64,000 bases of DNA from Actinomadura sp. WMMA1423 (GCF_006547145.1 NZ_CP041244.1:682001-746000), one strand, 5' to 3'. Counted from the stretch's first letter, positions 54,982 through 62,554 are shown. Numbers and translations: made by a program. Notes: a model not told the origin generated them from the letters alone.

Positions 54982-55653
54982 TCACGAACGTCCTCCCGCC
55001 TGCTGGTCCGGGGGTTCGAAGCCGGGCTTGGAGGTGATGGCGTCGAGGAACTCGGTGACGGTGATGACTCCGTCGGGAGTGTCGACCTCGATCAGGTCAA
55101 GGGCGCGCCACAGCTCGACGTCGTGCTCGTCGGGGACGATTCCCTGCCGCAGGGTCTCGGCGCGGTGCTCGGAGATCACCCAGGCGAGGCGGAACACCGA
55201 CGTCACCTGCCGGACCTTGCGCGCCGGGTTCGGCGGGGCCGGAACGGGCAGGGCTGGTTTCGGGCGGGCGGGCGCCGCCGCGTTGCCGGCGGCGTGTTTG
55301 GCCTCGGCGAGACGGCGGCTGAGGATGCGGCGGTACCCGATCGCGCGGCGCCGCCACTCCTGGTGCTCGCCCTGCGCAGCGAACCACTTGCCCTTGCCCG
55401 CAGCCCCCTCCACGTGGCATTCCTGCCGGTAGCTCTCCATGTCGGCGCGGCGCTCGGCGAGCTGGTCCTCCACGTCCCGGAACGCCGCCCCGAGCACGCC
55501 GTGAGTGCGGCGCGCCAACTGCGGCGACAGCAGCAGATCCCACATGGCGGGCTGCTCGGTGCGGTCGAGGTTGCTCACGATGAGCGTGCGGAACGCGTCG
55601 TCGGGCAGGCCGAGCAGGTTCTGCAGCTGCGCCCCCTCGTCTGTCACGGTCAC
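54982..55653 (-). CDS. Helical protein of unknown function
   Basis: 223 residues from GTG 55653 (GTGA overlap). NLLGLPDDAFRTLIVSNLDR, LARRTHGVLGAAFRDVEDQL AERRADMESY and EWRRRAIGYRRILSRRLAEA are helices; the Pro/Ala-rich linker leads to a C-terminal helical part (FRLAWVISEHRAETLRQGIV). Not recognised. Confidence 0.6.
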   Translation of the reverse strand: MTVTDEGAQLQNLLGLPDDAFRTLIVSNLDRTEQPAMWDLLLSPQLARRTHGVLGAAFRDVEDQLAERRADMESYRQECHVEGAAGKGKWFAAQGEHQEWRRRAIGYRRILSRRLAEAKHAAGNAAAPARPKPALPVPAPPNPARKVRQVTSVFRLAWVISEHRAETLRQGIVPDEHDVELWRALDLIEVDTPDGVITVTEFLDAITSKPGFEPPDQQAGGRS

Positions 55654-55856
55654 GGTTTCCTCCTGTTGCGCCGCTTCTTCCTGCTGGCGGGCTTGGTCCA
55701 GCCGCGGCCCCGCAGGCGGCCGGGGCGCCGTCGGCGGGACTGGGCGGCCTCGCAGGCGCGGCAGCCGATCGTCGGGGCGGTATGCCCGCAGCGGGTCCGG
55801 CCCTCGGGCACCGACGGCGCGACCTGTGTGAGGACGGCGCTGCTCTTGCGGGCCAT
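55650..55856 (-). CDS. Small basic zinc-type protein
   Basis: 68 residues from ATG 55856 (TGATG overlap). EGRTRCGHTAPTIGCRACEA gives a CGH...CRAC zinc site; the rest is very basic (RRRRPGRLRGRGWTKPASRK KRRNRRKP), so nucleic-acid binding is likely. Confidence 0.55.
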   Translation of the reverse strand: MARKSSAVLTQVAPSVPEGRTRCGHTAPTIGCRACEAAQSRRRRPGRLRGRGWTKPASRKKRRNRRKP

Positions 55857-56404
55857 CACGCCCCCTGCTCTCGCGTGGGGGCCTGCGGTTCCGGCGTCTT
55901 CGGCGGGACCGACGGCGTTCCGGTATCGGTGGGCGGGGTACTCGGCCCGGACGGGCGCCCCGTTGGCGACGGAGACTGCGACGGGCTCGCCGACGATGGC
56001 GACGGTGACCGCGTGGGGGCCGTCTTCTTCGTGCGGGTCGGGCGGGGATGCACCACCGGCGCCGGACGCTTCACCTGCGGGGTGCGGGTCCGGGTCGGCG
56101 CGGGGGCGGCGGGCGGAGCGTCCAGGGTCCGCGTCGGCTCCTCGGACACCTCGGCCGCCGGCGGTCGGGCCGGTGGGTCGGCTCCGGCGGGCGCACCGGC
56201 GAGGTATCCGCCGGCCAGCGCGGCCGCGGCCGCGGCGGTGACCAGGCTCCAGAACGCGGCGCGGTGGGTGACGACCCACCGGCACGCGTCGTCGAGCGTC
56301 AGGCGCCAGCGGGGTGCGGGCGCGTGGTGGCCGTAGCGCGGCTCCGGCTCGTCGGGGACGGGCGGCAGCATCGCGGTGATGTCGTCCTGCTGCTGCTCGT
56401 TCAC
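55856..56404 (-). CDS. Membrane-anchored Pro/Thr/Ser-rich protein
   Basis: 182 residues from GTG 56404. Cytoplasmic N-terminus (LDDACRWVVTHRAAFWSLVT), one membrane helix (LVTAAAAAALAGGYLAGAPA, about residues 52-72) and a long Pro/Thr/Ser/Lys tail (KRPAPVVHPRPTRTKKTAPT) outside. It follows the vWA gene with GTGA overlap, so the pair may act together at the cell surface. Confidence 0.6.
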   Translation of the reverse strand: MNEQQQDDITAMLPPVPDEPEPRYGHHAPAPRWRLTLDDACRWVVTHRAAFWSLVTAAAAAALAGGYLAGAPAGADPPARPPAAEVSEEPTRTLDAPPAAPAPTRTRTPQVKRPAPVVHPRPTRTKKTAPTRSPSPSSASPSQSPSPTGRPSGPSTPPTDTGTPSVPPKTPEPQAPTREQGA

Positions 56405-57189
56405 CGCAGGATGCCCTTCGCGCGCGCGGCGGCCAGCCAGGTCGGGTACTCGTCCATGAGCTGGTCGTAGAGCGCGGCGTCCGACAGCGCGGCCGGGTCG
56501 GTGCCGGCCTCGAAGAACCCGGCGTTGTCGACGGCGCGGCCGCGGAGCTTGTCGAGGGTGCGCAGGAACGCGAACTCGCGGGAGCCGGCTGGTCCGAACC
56601 CGACGAACTGCCAGAAGATCGGGAGGTGCGAGTAGTCGCGCAGCAGGTCCTTGACGGTGTTCTCGTTGTAGGTGGCGCCGTCGGTCTGGAACACCACGAA
56701 CGCGGGTGTGGACGCCCCGGACTCCTGGTAGTGGTCGACGACGGTCCGCATCGCGGACGCGTAGTCGGTACCGCCCATCCGCCCGAGGCGGTCGTGCTCG
56801 GCCCCGATGCGGCCCTGGTAGTCGGTCAGGGAGATCTCGACGACCGGGAAGGACTGGCTGTCGAAGAAGACCAGGGGGACGACGCCGTCGTCGTCGAGGT
56901 TGGCGGACAGGCCGAGGGTCTGTTCGGCGAAGTACTGCATGTGGGAGATCTGGCCGCGCCGCTCCCGGTAGTAGGGGGCCATGGACCCGGAGCGGTCGAG
57001 GACCAGGTACACGGCGGAGCGCTGCCCGGTCAGGCCCCTCTTCTCCAGCGAGACACCGGCCTGCTTGTAGAGGGAGACGAGGGCCGGGGCGGTCTGCTGG
57101 ACCTTCTCCAGCGAGATCGCGGCGCCCAAACCGGTCGGGGCAGGCGGCGGCGCGGCGGGGTCGGGCTGGTTGCGGCGGAACATGCTCAT
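56401..57189 (-). CDS. TerF-like vWA-domain protein
   Basis: 262 residues from ATG 57189 (ATGA overlap). A short linker, LEKVQQTAPALVSLYKQAGV SLEKRGL, then a vWA domain with MIDAS motif LVLDRSGSM (Asp65, Ser67, Ser69), a later GGTDYASAMRTVVDHYQESG and VVFQTDGATYNENTVKDLL. The layout fits the TerF/YceC-like family of tellurium-resistance operons, here alone in a phage. It may bind metal and a partner, possibly the membrane protein encoded next. Confidence 0.75.
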   Translation of the reverse strand: MSMFRRNQPDPAAPPPAPTGLGAAISLEKVQQTAPALVSLYKQAGVSLEKRGLTGQRSAVYLVLDRSGSMAPYYRERRGQISHMQYFAEQTLGLSANLDDDGVVPLVFFDSQSFPVVEISLTDYQGRIGAEHDRLGRMGGTDYASAMRTVVDHYQESGASTPAFVVFQTDGATYNENTVKDLLRDYSHLPIFWQFVGFGPAGSREFAFLRTLDKLRGRAVDNAGFFEAGTDPAALSDAALYDQLMDEYPTWLAAARAKGILR

Positions 57190-57647
57190 GGCTTCTCCAT
57201 GGGGTTGGTGGGTGTGAGGGTGAGGCGGAGTCCGAGCGCGGCGGCCCACTGCTCCAGCCGTTGCGGGGTGGGCTGACGGAGGCCGAGCTCGTAGTTGTTG
57301 ACCGTGCTCGTGCACACGCCGAGCCGCGCGGCGATCTCGCGGAGGGGGACACCGCGGTGCACGCGCGTCTTGACGAGCTGCTCGACGAGGGGATGCGGCG
57401 CCGTCAGCGGCGCTCCGCTCGACGTCGTGATCTCCAGGCCGCGGGGGCGGCGCGGGTGGTGCCTCACCAGCCCTCGGAGGGCCAGCGACCGGATGGCCTT
57501 GACCACGGTGCGAGTGCTGGCCCCGACACCCTCGCTGATCTGGACCACGGTGGGTGCGTGGCCGTGGACGGCCGCATGCTCGCGCAGGAACGCCAGGACG
57601 GTCTGGTCGCGCTTGGAGATCGGCTCGGTAGGCAGCAGGTCAGCCAT
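57186..57647 (-). CDS. LexA-like winged-helix fused to XRE HTH
   Basis: 153 residues from ATG 57647. ISKRDQTVLAFLREHAAVHG and PTVVQISEGVGASTRTVVKA IRSLALRGLVRHHPRRPRGL is a LexA/Arc-type winged helix; VHRGVPLREIAARLGVCTST VNNYELGLRQPTPQRLEQWA is an XRE unit. Two DNA-binding units in one small protein suggest a specialised repressor. The vWA gene overlaps its end. Confidence 0.7.
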   Translation of the reverse strand: MADLLPTEPISKRDQTVLAFLREHAAVHGHAPTVVQISEGVGASTRTVVKAIRSLALRGLVRHHPRRPRGLEITTSSGAPLTAPHPLVEQLVKTRVHRGVPLREIAARLGVCTSTVNNYELGLRQPTPQRLEQWAAALGLRLTLTPTNPMEKP

Positions 57648-57822
57648 GGGCCACCGCCTGCGGGTCGCGCCACGCGTCCTCCGGCTCCCCGTACAGGGCG
57701 TCCGCGTCGACCTGGAGGGCTTGGACCTCGCGGCGCATCCGCGTGACCCTGCGCCGCATCTCGGCCAGCTCGAAGGCGGCGCGCTCCGGCCGGGTGCGGG
57801 TGAGCCTGCGCAGGGCGATCAC
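57640..57822 (-). CDS. Small coiled-coil protein
   Basis: 60 residues from GTG 57822 (GTGA overlap). TRPERAAFELAEMRRRVTRM RREVQALQVDADALY is one helix; the end is acidic. Not recognised. Confidence 0.5.
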   Translation of the reverse strand: MIALRRLTRTRPERAAFELAEMRRRVTRMRREVQALQVDADALYGEPEDAWRDPQAVAHG

Positions 57823-58340
57823 CGGGACGCCGCCTCGGCGAGCTCGTAGGTGGCGGTCTGCGTCACCACCGGCTTCGGCACGGCCGGATGGCAGACGATC
57901 CGGGCCCCGGCGACGGCGTGCATGAACGCGTCGAACCGGACGCCGTAGTGCCGGCGGTCCTGGGAACGAAACACCAGCCGCCGCCTCGTCCAGTCCGCGC
58001 CGGGTGAGCCGATGTGGACGAGCGTCCAGCCCTGCACTTCTGCGCGTTCCCCGCAGCTCCCCAGCGCCTCCAGCTCGTGCAGGACCTGCGCCTCGACCTT
58101 GACCGGCTCGTCGGCCTTCACCGGGTCGGGGCCGAGAACGATCGGGAGTCCGGCGGCCCGCAGCGCGTGGATCGCCTTGCCTGCGCGCAGCCAGCAGTAC
58201 TCGCACGGGTCGGTGTCCTCGACGCGCTGGTGCATGTGCAGCGACTCGTTCGCATGCAGATGACGGGCGATGCGCTCCACGGCGTCCTGGTTGTGGACAC
58301 CGGCGAGGCGCCGAGCGTGCTGCTCCTCCGAGCTGGTCAT
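57819..58340 (-). CDS. Conserved early protein
   Basis: 173 residues from ATG 58340. N-terminal helix (QDAVERIARHLHANESLHMH), a CEYC pair (DTDPCEYCWLRAGKAIHALR), GWTLVHIGSPGADWTRRRLV, and an alpha/beta C-terminus (YGVRFDAFMHAVAGARIVCH). Seen often in actinophage early operons; role unknown. Confidence 0.6.
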   Translation of the reverse strand: MTSSEEQHARRLAGVHNQDAVERIARHLHANESLHMHQRVEDTDPCEYCWLRAGKAIHALRAAGLPIVLGPDPVKADEPVKVEAQVLHELEALGSCGERAEVQGWTLVHIGSPGADWTRRRLVFRSQDRRHYGVRFDAFMHAVAGARIVCHPAVPKPVVTQTATYELAEAASR

Positions 58341-58630
58341 CGGTTCCTCCTAATGGGGGTCACGTTCGCGGGCAGTTCCTGCTGGGCCGGGCCCTTGCAG
58401 GTCGCGAAGTGCGGCATGAAGGTCTTCTCAAGGGGGTGCCGGGCGGCCGGGTCGGCCGAGGCCACGGACCGGGCGCGCCAGACACCGAGCGCGTCATTGA
58501 AGGCAAGGACGTTGCCGTCGGGGTGCGGTTCGGGGTCGAGGGGCTGGCGGGCGCCGGCCTCGGTCAACGCGAAGATCACGGGGCGGCCGCAGGCCCGGCA
58601 TGCTGGCGCACGCCGATGCCTACGGGACAT
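58337..58630 (-). CDS. Small zinc protein (RxACGRPVIFALTE type)
   Basis: 97 residues from ATG 58630. PACRACGRPVIFALTEAGAR QPLDPEPH and TFMPHFATCKGP form a Cys3-His zinc site of a small family common in Streptomyces phages. It overlaps the Lsr2-like gene by 11 bases. Function unknown. Confidence 0.65.
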   Translation of the reverse strand: MSRRHRRAPACRACGRPVIFALTEAGARQPLDPEPHPDGNVLAFNDALGVWRARSVASADPAARHPLEKTFMPHFATCKGPAQQELPANVTPIRRNR

Positions 58631-59528
58631 CGCCGCCTCCGTGGTCCCGCTCGTACCGCTCGACGATGTGGGCGGGGATGCGGCCGCGCTCGTTGACCTT
58701 GATGCCCTCCCTTGCCGCCCATGTGCGGATGGCGTGGGAGCGGGCGCGGCCCGAGGTGGTGCGGGCGGGGGTGCCCTTCAGCGCGGCGACCTTCGCCTGC
58801 GCTTCCTCCAGCTCGGCGCGGAGCTTCGCGGCGGCCTTCTCCGCGGTGGCGAGTTCCTGCGCGCGCTTCCCAGCGGCCTTTTGCTCGGCGAGCCACGGCT
58901 CGTACAGGCCCACCACGACACCGATCGCGGTCTGCGCCTTGAGGGCGGCGCGCTCGAGACGCTTGTCGCCGGATGCGCGGGCGGCGGCCAGGAGCTGCTC
59001 GACTCCGCCGGCGATCGTCTCGGCCGGGGTGGGCGTCGGCGCGGCCGGTGCAGAGTCTCGCTCGCTGGTGGGGCTGCCGCTGCGGGGTGGCGGGGAGGTA
59101 GTCGGGGTGTCTTCGGGGGTGTCGCTGTCGTCGACTTGCGCGGGAGTGTCGTCGTCGATGTGCACGGAGTCGTCGGCGGGGTCGATGCTCCAGCCCTTCT
59201 TGCCGTTGACCAGTGCCCGGACTGACATCTCCGACCAGCCGTGGTCGGCGGCGACCTGCGGGATGGGAGTGCCCGAGCGCAGGGTGTCCAGGACGGTCGG
59301 GGTGTCGCTGGACATGGCGGCCTCTCTGGTGGGACGGGTGGGTGCGGCCCGGCGGGCACGGACGAGGTCGGTGGCCGGGTCGATCACCAGGCCCGCGGCG
59401 GCGATGGCCGCGACGAGCTGCGGGCGGGGCAGACCGAACGCGTCGGCGGCCCACTGGACCGTCTTGCCGCCAGCCAGCGCCCGGCGCTGGCGGTCGGTGA
59501 GCTCGATGGTCTGGGCAGGCATGGTCAC
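58620..59528 (-). CDS. Lsr2-like nucleoid-associated protein
   Basis: 302 residues from GTG 59528 (ATG 59522 possible). N-terminal HTH-like parts (QWAADAFGLPRPQLVAAIAA; VLDTLRSGTPIPQVAADHGW SEMSVRALVNG), a low-complexity acidic linker, coiled coil (ELATAEKAAAKLRAELEEAQ AKVAALKG) and, at residues 261-297, an Lsr2 DNA-binding end: IRTWAAREGIKVNERGRIPA HIVERYERDH with the RGR hook. Lsr2 silences AT-rich DNA in actinobacteria; a phage copy may act as decoy or anti-silencer. Confidence 0.8.
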   Translation of the reverse strand: MTMPAQTIELTDRQRRALAGGKTVQWAADAFGLPRPQLVAAIAAAGLVIDPATDLVRARRAAPTRPTREAAMSSDTPTVLDTLRSGTPIPQVAADHGWSEMSVRALVNGKKGWSIDPADDSVHIDDDTPAQVDDSDTPEDTPTTSPPPRSGSPTSERDSAPAAPTPTPAETIAGGVEQLLAAARASGDKRLERAALKAQTAIGVVVGLYEPWLAEQKAAGKRAQELATAEKAAAKLRAELEEAQAKVAALKGTPARTTSGRARSHAIRTWAAREGIKVNERGRIPAHIVERYERDHGGGDVP

Positions 59529-59549
59529 CGCTTTCCTTGGGTTGTCGGC

Positions 59550-60045
59550 GCCGGGGCCCGCCCGTGCAGGGCGGGTTCGGATTGGGCGGGACCCCGGCGG
59601 GTCGGGCCGGGCAGCCGCGTGACCACGCGGAGGCTGGCGGCTGCCCGGGTCTGGTGGTCGCCCGCCGAGCGGGTGGCGGGCGACCAGGTCAGGGCCCGCC
59701 CGGCCCCGGTGACGGCCGGGGTCGGGCGGGCAGCGGCGGCGGAGCGTCGCTCGGGCCGGATGGCCACCAACGCCGCCGGGGCGGAACGGTCAAACCCCCC
59801 AGTCCACCGTTCCGCCGTTCTGGCCCTCGGCGCCCGCGCGCACACAGCGCGGGCGCCGAGGGTGGCCCGTCCCCACCCCCCAGGAGGGACGGACCGGTGG
59901 CCTCGCCCCCGCCCCCCAGCAGGGGGCGAGGCCACGGCGCTGGAGGGGCCCGCGCCGCACGGGGTCAGGTCCGTGCGGGGGCGCGCGCTCCAGCGCGTCT
60001 TGGAAGTCGGGGCCCCGCCCACCGCGGGGACAACGGTGGGCGGGG
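59550..60045. other. Intergenic zone of nine consecutive strong hairpins
   Basis: In the 604-bp gap 59529-60132 hairpins follow one another at 59550-59598, 59607-59648 (12 bp), 59655-59686 (12 bp), 59695-59730, 59781-59815 (10 bp), 59824-59862 (16 bp), 59898-59934 (13 bp), 59937-59996 (with an inner stem) and 60013-60045 (12 bp). All arms are self-complementary in perfect or near-perfect form. I see no credible gene here. Candidates are a structured RNA, a set of attenuators or a packaging/origin element. Confidence 0.75.
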
Positions 60046-60132
60046 TTGCCGAGGCGACCAGGGAGCCAGCCTCCTCGGCGTGCGCCGCCATGCCGGGCGC
60101 CTGGCCGGCGGCGCGGTTCGGGTTGCGGGAGG

Positions 60133-61497
60133 TCATGCGTCACTCCCGGCAGCGGCGGCCTCGTGGAGGTGTTTGGAGGCTCGCCAGAGTTCCTTGAGGA
60201 TTTCCTTGGAGACGGCGCGCATGGCGCGGGCGTGTTTGTGGCCGTCGGATAGTGGGGTGCCAGGTTCGGCGGGCTTTCCGGACGGGCCGCAGCGCGGGCA
60301 CGGGACCTGATGAACCGCGTCGGCGTACTTGGCCTTGGCGTGGTCGTAGATGACGCGGAACGGCGAGCAGACGCACCCGTCCAAGTGGGTGGCGTAGCCG
60401 AGTTCCTTATCGGCGACGCAGGGCTTGCGAAGGGTCTTGATGGTGGATTCGGCGACGAGGTAGGTGCGGGTTTTCGCGGTGGTGGACCAGTTGGCCCGTT
60501 TGCCTTTCTGCCGTTTGGGGGCCACCCCGACGCCTCGACTATGGGCATCGCCGCACGGCTGGTCGGGGTGGCCGGTCTTGCTCCCGCCCGCGTCGTACCC
60601 CTGGGTGTCGACGGTCGTATGGCGGGCGGGAAGAACGTGGTAGCCGCAGTACGCCCACAGCTCCGACACGGTCCGGGGCCTCGCGGGCTCGACCGTGTCG
60701 TCCTCGTGAACGAGTTCGGGCCGGATGTAGGGGTCACCGATCACGCCGAGGAGCCGGGCGACCTGCTTCTCCCCCAAGCCGCGCTGGGACTTCACCCATG
60801 GGCCGAGGGGGTGCTTGCGCATGAGGGCTTCGAGGGCCTTCACCGACCGCTTCTCGGCCGACTCGATCTCGGCCAGGACTTCGGCGACGCGTTGGACGTA
60901 GGGGTTCATGAGGTCGAGGCCGAGGCCCCGCATGATCCCGTCCTTGTCGGCTTCCTTCCGGGTGAGCTGCCCGAACCGGTTCCGGTTCGCCATCCGGACG
61001 GCTTCGAGGTCGTCGACGATGTCGGCGAGGAGGGACAGGAAGACGGGGTCGGCCTCGATCGCGGCGTGCGCGGCTTGGAGGACACCCCCAGACGGCGGTA
61101 CCGAAATGGGCGGCGGTGGAACCTTGGCCGTCTGGGGGTGGTCGGCAACCGACGGCGGTGCTGCAGTGGGTGCCGAATGTGGGATGGCCGTCGGCTGGTC
61201 GTTCTCCCCGAGCGCCAGGCTGAGCTGGTCGCCGGGGACGTTGGTGGCCGAGACGCCTTCGGGCTGGGTGTCGGGTGGGTTTTGGTCTCGGCCGGTCTGG
61301 CTCCCCGCAGGCGCAACAGCGCTGGGCATCGACGGCCGTATGGCCTGTGGGGAAGTCTGGTCCCGCCCCGACGGAAGTGGTTTGGACTCCGCTACATCTT
61401 TGGTCGGGGCGGGAAGCTTGGACCCGGCCGACGCACGCCCTTGGGGTGTCGATACGGCAATGGTCGGCCGAGTGGTCTTTGGGGTGTCGGTGGCCAT
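60133..61497 (-). CDS. IS110-transposase-like (HhH, Transposase_20) protein of actinophages
   Basis: 454 residues from ATG 61497. Residues 1-135 are Pro/Thr/Gln-rich and disordered; 140-220 helical (EADPVFLSLLADIVDDLEAV, GLGLDLMNPYVQRVAEVLAE); 225-300 an IS110/IS116-type helix-hairpin-helix segment (PLGPWVKSQRGLGEKQVARL LGVIGDPYI, VSELWAYCGYHV); then GVAPKRQKGKRANWSTTAKT RTYLVAESTI. The end has CVCSPFRVIYDHAKAKYADA and a CPRCG zinc pair. The DEDD nuclease half of true IS110 transposases is not evident, so it is a domesticated DNA/RNA-binding relative, not an insertion sequence. Its codons contain eight special stem-loops. Confidence 0.7.
   Translation of the reverse strand: MATDTPKTTRPTIAVSTPQGRASAGSKLPAPTKDVAESKPLPSGRDQTSPQAIRPSMPSAVAPAGSQTGRDQNPPDTQPEGVSATNVPGDQLSLALGENDQPTAIPHSAPTAAPPSVADHPQTAKVPPPPISVPPSGGVLQAAHAAIEADPVFLSLLADIVDDLEAVRMANRNRFGQLTRKEADKDGIMRGLGLDLMNPYVQRVAEVLAEIESAEKRSVKALEALMRKHPLGPWVKSQRGLGEKQVARLLGVIGDPYIRPELVHEDDTVEPARPRTVSELWAYCGYHVLPARHTTVDTQGYDAGGSKTGHPDQPCGDAHSRGVGVAPKRQKGKRANWSTTAKTRTYLVAESTIKTLRKPCVADKELGYATHLDGCVCSPFRVIYDHAKAKYADAVHQVPCPRCGPSGKPAEPGTPLSDGHKHARAMRAVSKEILKELWRASKHLHEAAAAGSDA
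60520..60631. repeat. Stem-loops with exact 30-nt loops, copies 1-2
   Basis: Copy 1 (60520-60573): arm GGCCACCCCGAC, 30-nt loop, arm GTCGGGGTGGCC. Copy 2 (60582-60631): arm TCCCGCCCGC, 30-nt loop, arm GCGGGCGGGA. The loops share G1, TGGG 11-14, CG 18-19 and TG 29-30 and start 60 bases apart. They lie inside the HhH gene. Confidence 0.8.
61083..61470. repeat. Stem-loops with exact 30-nt loops, copies 3-8
   Basis: Copies at 61083-61140 (14-bp arms), 61149-61194 (8), 61246-61293 (9), 61302-61353 (11, one G-U), 61361-61414 (12) and 61425-61470 (8). Each loop is 30 nt with G1, GG 12-13, CG 18-19, TG 29-30 unchanged. Loop starts fall in a different codon phase from copies 1 and 2 (except 61255). 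Several are 60 bases apart. Confidence 0.8.
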
Positions 61498-62180
61498 CAG
61501 GAACCCACCGCCTGCATCTGCACCTCAACCGGCAACTCACGCAACGTCTTCACGTCGTGATCCACCAGGAGCCCCGCAAGGCCACGGAAGTACCGGCCAT
61601 GCGCCTTCAGGGACTCGGCCTGCTTGTCCCGCTCCGCCGCAAGGAAGTACAGGTCCTCATAGGTGCAGTCACCGAGCTTCTTATAGCCCGCCTGCACGGG
61701 GTACTCGGCGTCCAGATGCCGCTGCCAGCCGTCACGGATCTCCGCCCCCTTGCGGGACGAGACGACCCGCGGCTTCGCAGCCGCCAGCGTGGGCGTGGGA
61801 GAAGGCTGAGCGGCCGGGCTCCCCTGGCCGGAGGCCAAGGCCGGAGCGGGGGCCCCGGCGGGAGAGGACGGTCGGGGTGCCGCTGCCGGCGAAGTCGAGG
61901 GGACCGGAGCGGGGGGCGGGGCAGCAACCGGGGCCGGAGCGGGCCGAGGCGCAGGCTGCGACAGGTGCCCCATCGACTTGCCCGCCGCGCTCGGCCGCGC
62001 CTCATGCATCACCTGCCGCACGAACAGGCCCATCGTCTGCCCCACGGACTCGCGCAGATGCTCCTCCGGGATCCGCTCCGCAACCTTCTTCGCCAGCAGG
62101 CCAGGCGGCATCAGCGGCCACTGCTCGGCGACCTCACGCACAAGAGCGCGGAGGCTGAATTCGCTCTGCTCAGCGGTCAT
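61497..62180 (-). CDS. Conserved early protein with low-complexity linker
   Basis: 227 residues from ATG 62180. Residues 1-65 are helical (LRALVREVAEQWPLMPPGLL, VGQTMGLFVRQVMHEARPS), 70-130 a Pro/Ala-rich linker, 135-227 a C-terminal domain (EIRDGWQRHLDAEYPVQAGY KKLGDCTYEDLYFLAAERDK, HDVKTLRELPVEVQMQAV). A common actinophage layout near the HhH gene, with which it overlaps by ATGA. Function unknown. Confidence 0.65.
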   Translation of the reverse strand: MTAEQSEFSLRALVREVAEQWPLMPPGLLAKKVAERIPEEHLRESVGQTMGLFVRQVMHEARPSAAGKSMGHLSQPAPRPAPAPVAAPPPAPVPSTSPAAAPRPSSPAGAPAPALASGQGSPAAQPSPTPTLAAAKPRVVSSRKGAEIRDGWQRHLDAEYPVQAGYKKLGDCTYEDLYFLAAERDKQAESLKAHGRYFRGLAGLLVDHDVKTLRELPVEVQMQAVGS

Positions 62181-62554
62181 GGCTGGGATCCCTTCGTGCT
62201 CAGGTAGGTGGCGACTCTGCTGCGCTGGCCGGGGCACAGGTGGCGGGTACTGGCGGTGGTGATCACGCGCATCTCGCGGTCGGTGAGACCGTCGACCGGG
62301 CGCGGCACCACCTCGGCGTCGGGCGCCTGCTCGATCACCCCGCACAGGCCGACACCGGCCCGGATCAACAGCAGGTCGTCGGCAGCCCACAGCTCCGGCG
62401 CCTCGACGCGGGCACGGTCGAGGTAGGCGGCCGAGGCGTGCCGGGACACGGCGGTGGTGTTGAGCTGGGCCGCCTGGGTGCCGGTCTGCTGCGCCAAGAA
62501 CAGGCCACCGGCGGCCGCCACGACCGCGGGGATGAGGAGGAGACGCCCGACCAT
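62177..62554 (-). CDS. Secreted or anchored DUF732-like protein
   Basis: 125 residues from ATG 62554 (TGATG overlap). N-terminal membrane segment (LLLIPAVVAAAGGLFLAQQT), then DLLLIRAGVGLCGVIEQAPD AEVVP and ASTRHLCPGQRSR, the two-Cys pattern of DUF732-type actinobacterial secreted proteins. A phage-borne envelope protein; role unknown. Confidence 0.6.
   Translation of the reverse strand: MVGRLLLIPAVVAAAGGLFLAQQTGTQAAQLNTTAVSRHASAAYLDRARVEAPELWAADDLLLIRAGVGLCGVIEQAPDAEVVPRPVDGLTDREMRVITTASTRHLCPGQRSRVATYLSTKGSQP

Noticed and set aside
59525..60136. 203-codon frame between the HhH and Lsr2-like genes
   Set aside because: It starts with an ATGA overlap but its sequence is just hairpin DNA in translation, Arg/Pro/Ala-rich without fold signals.
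60133..61497. Complete IS110 insertion sequence
   Set aside because: No DEDD nuclease part, no left and right ends, and the gene is locked in an operon by ATGA overlaps.
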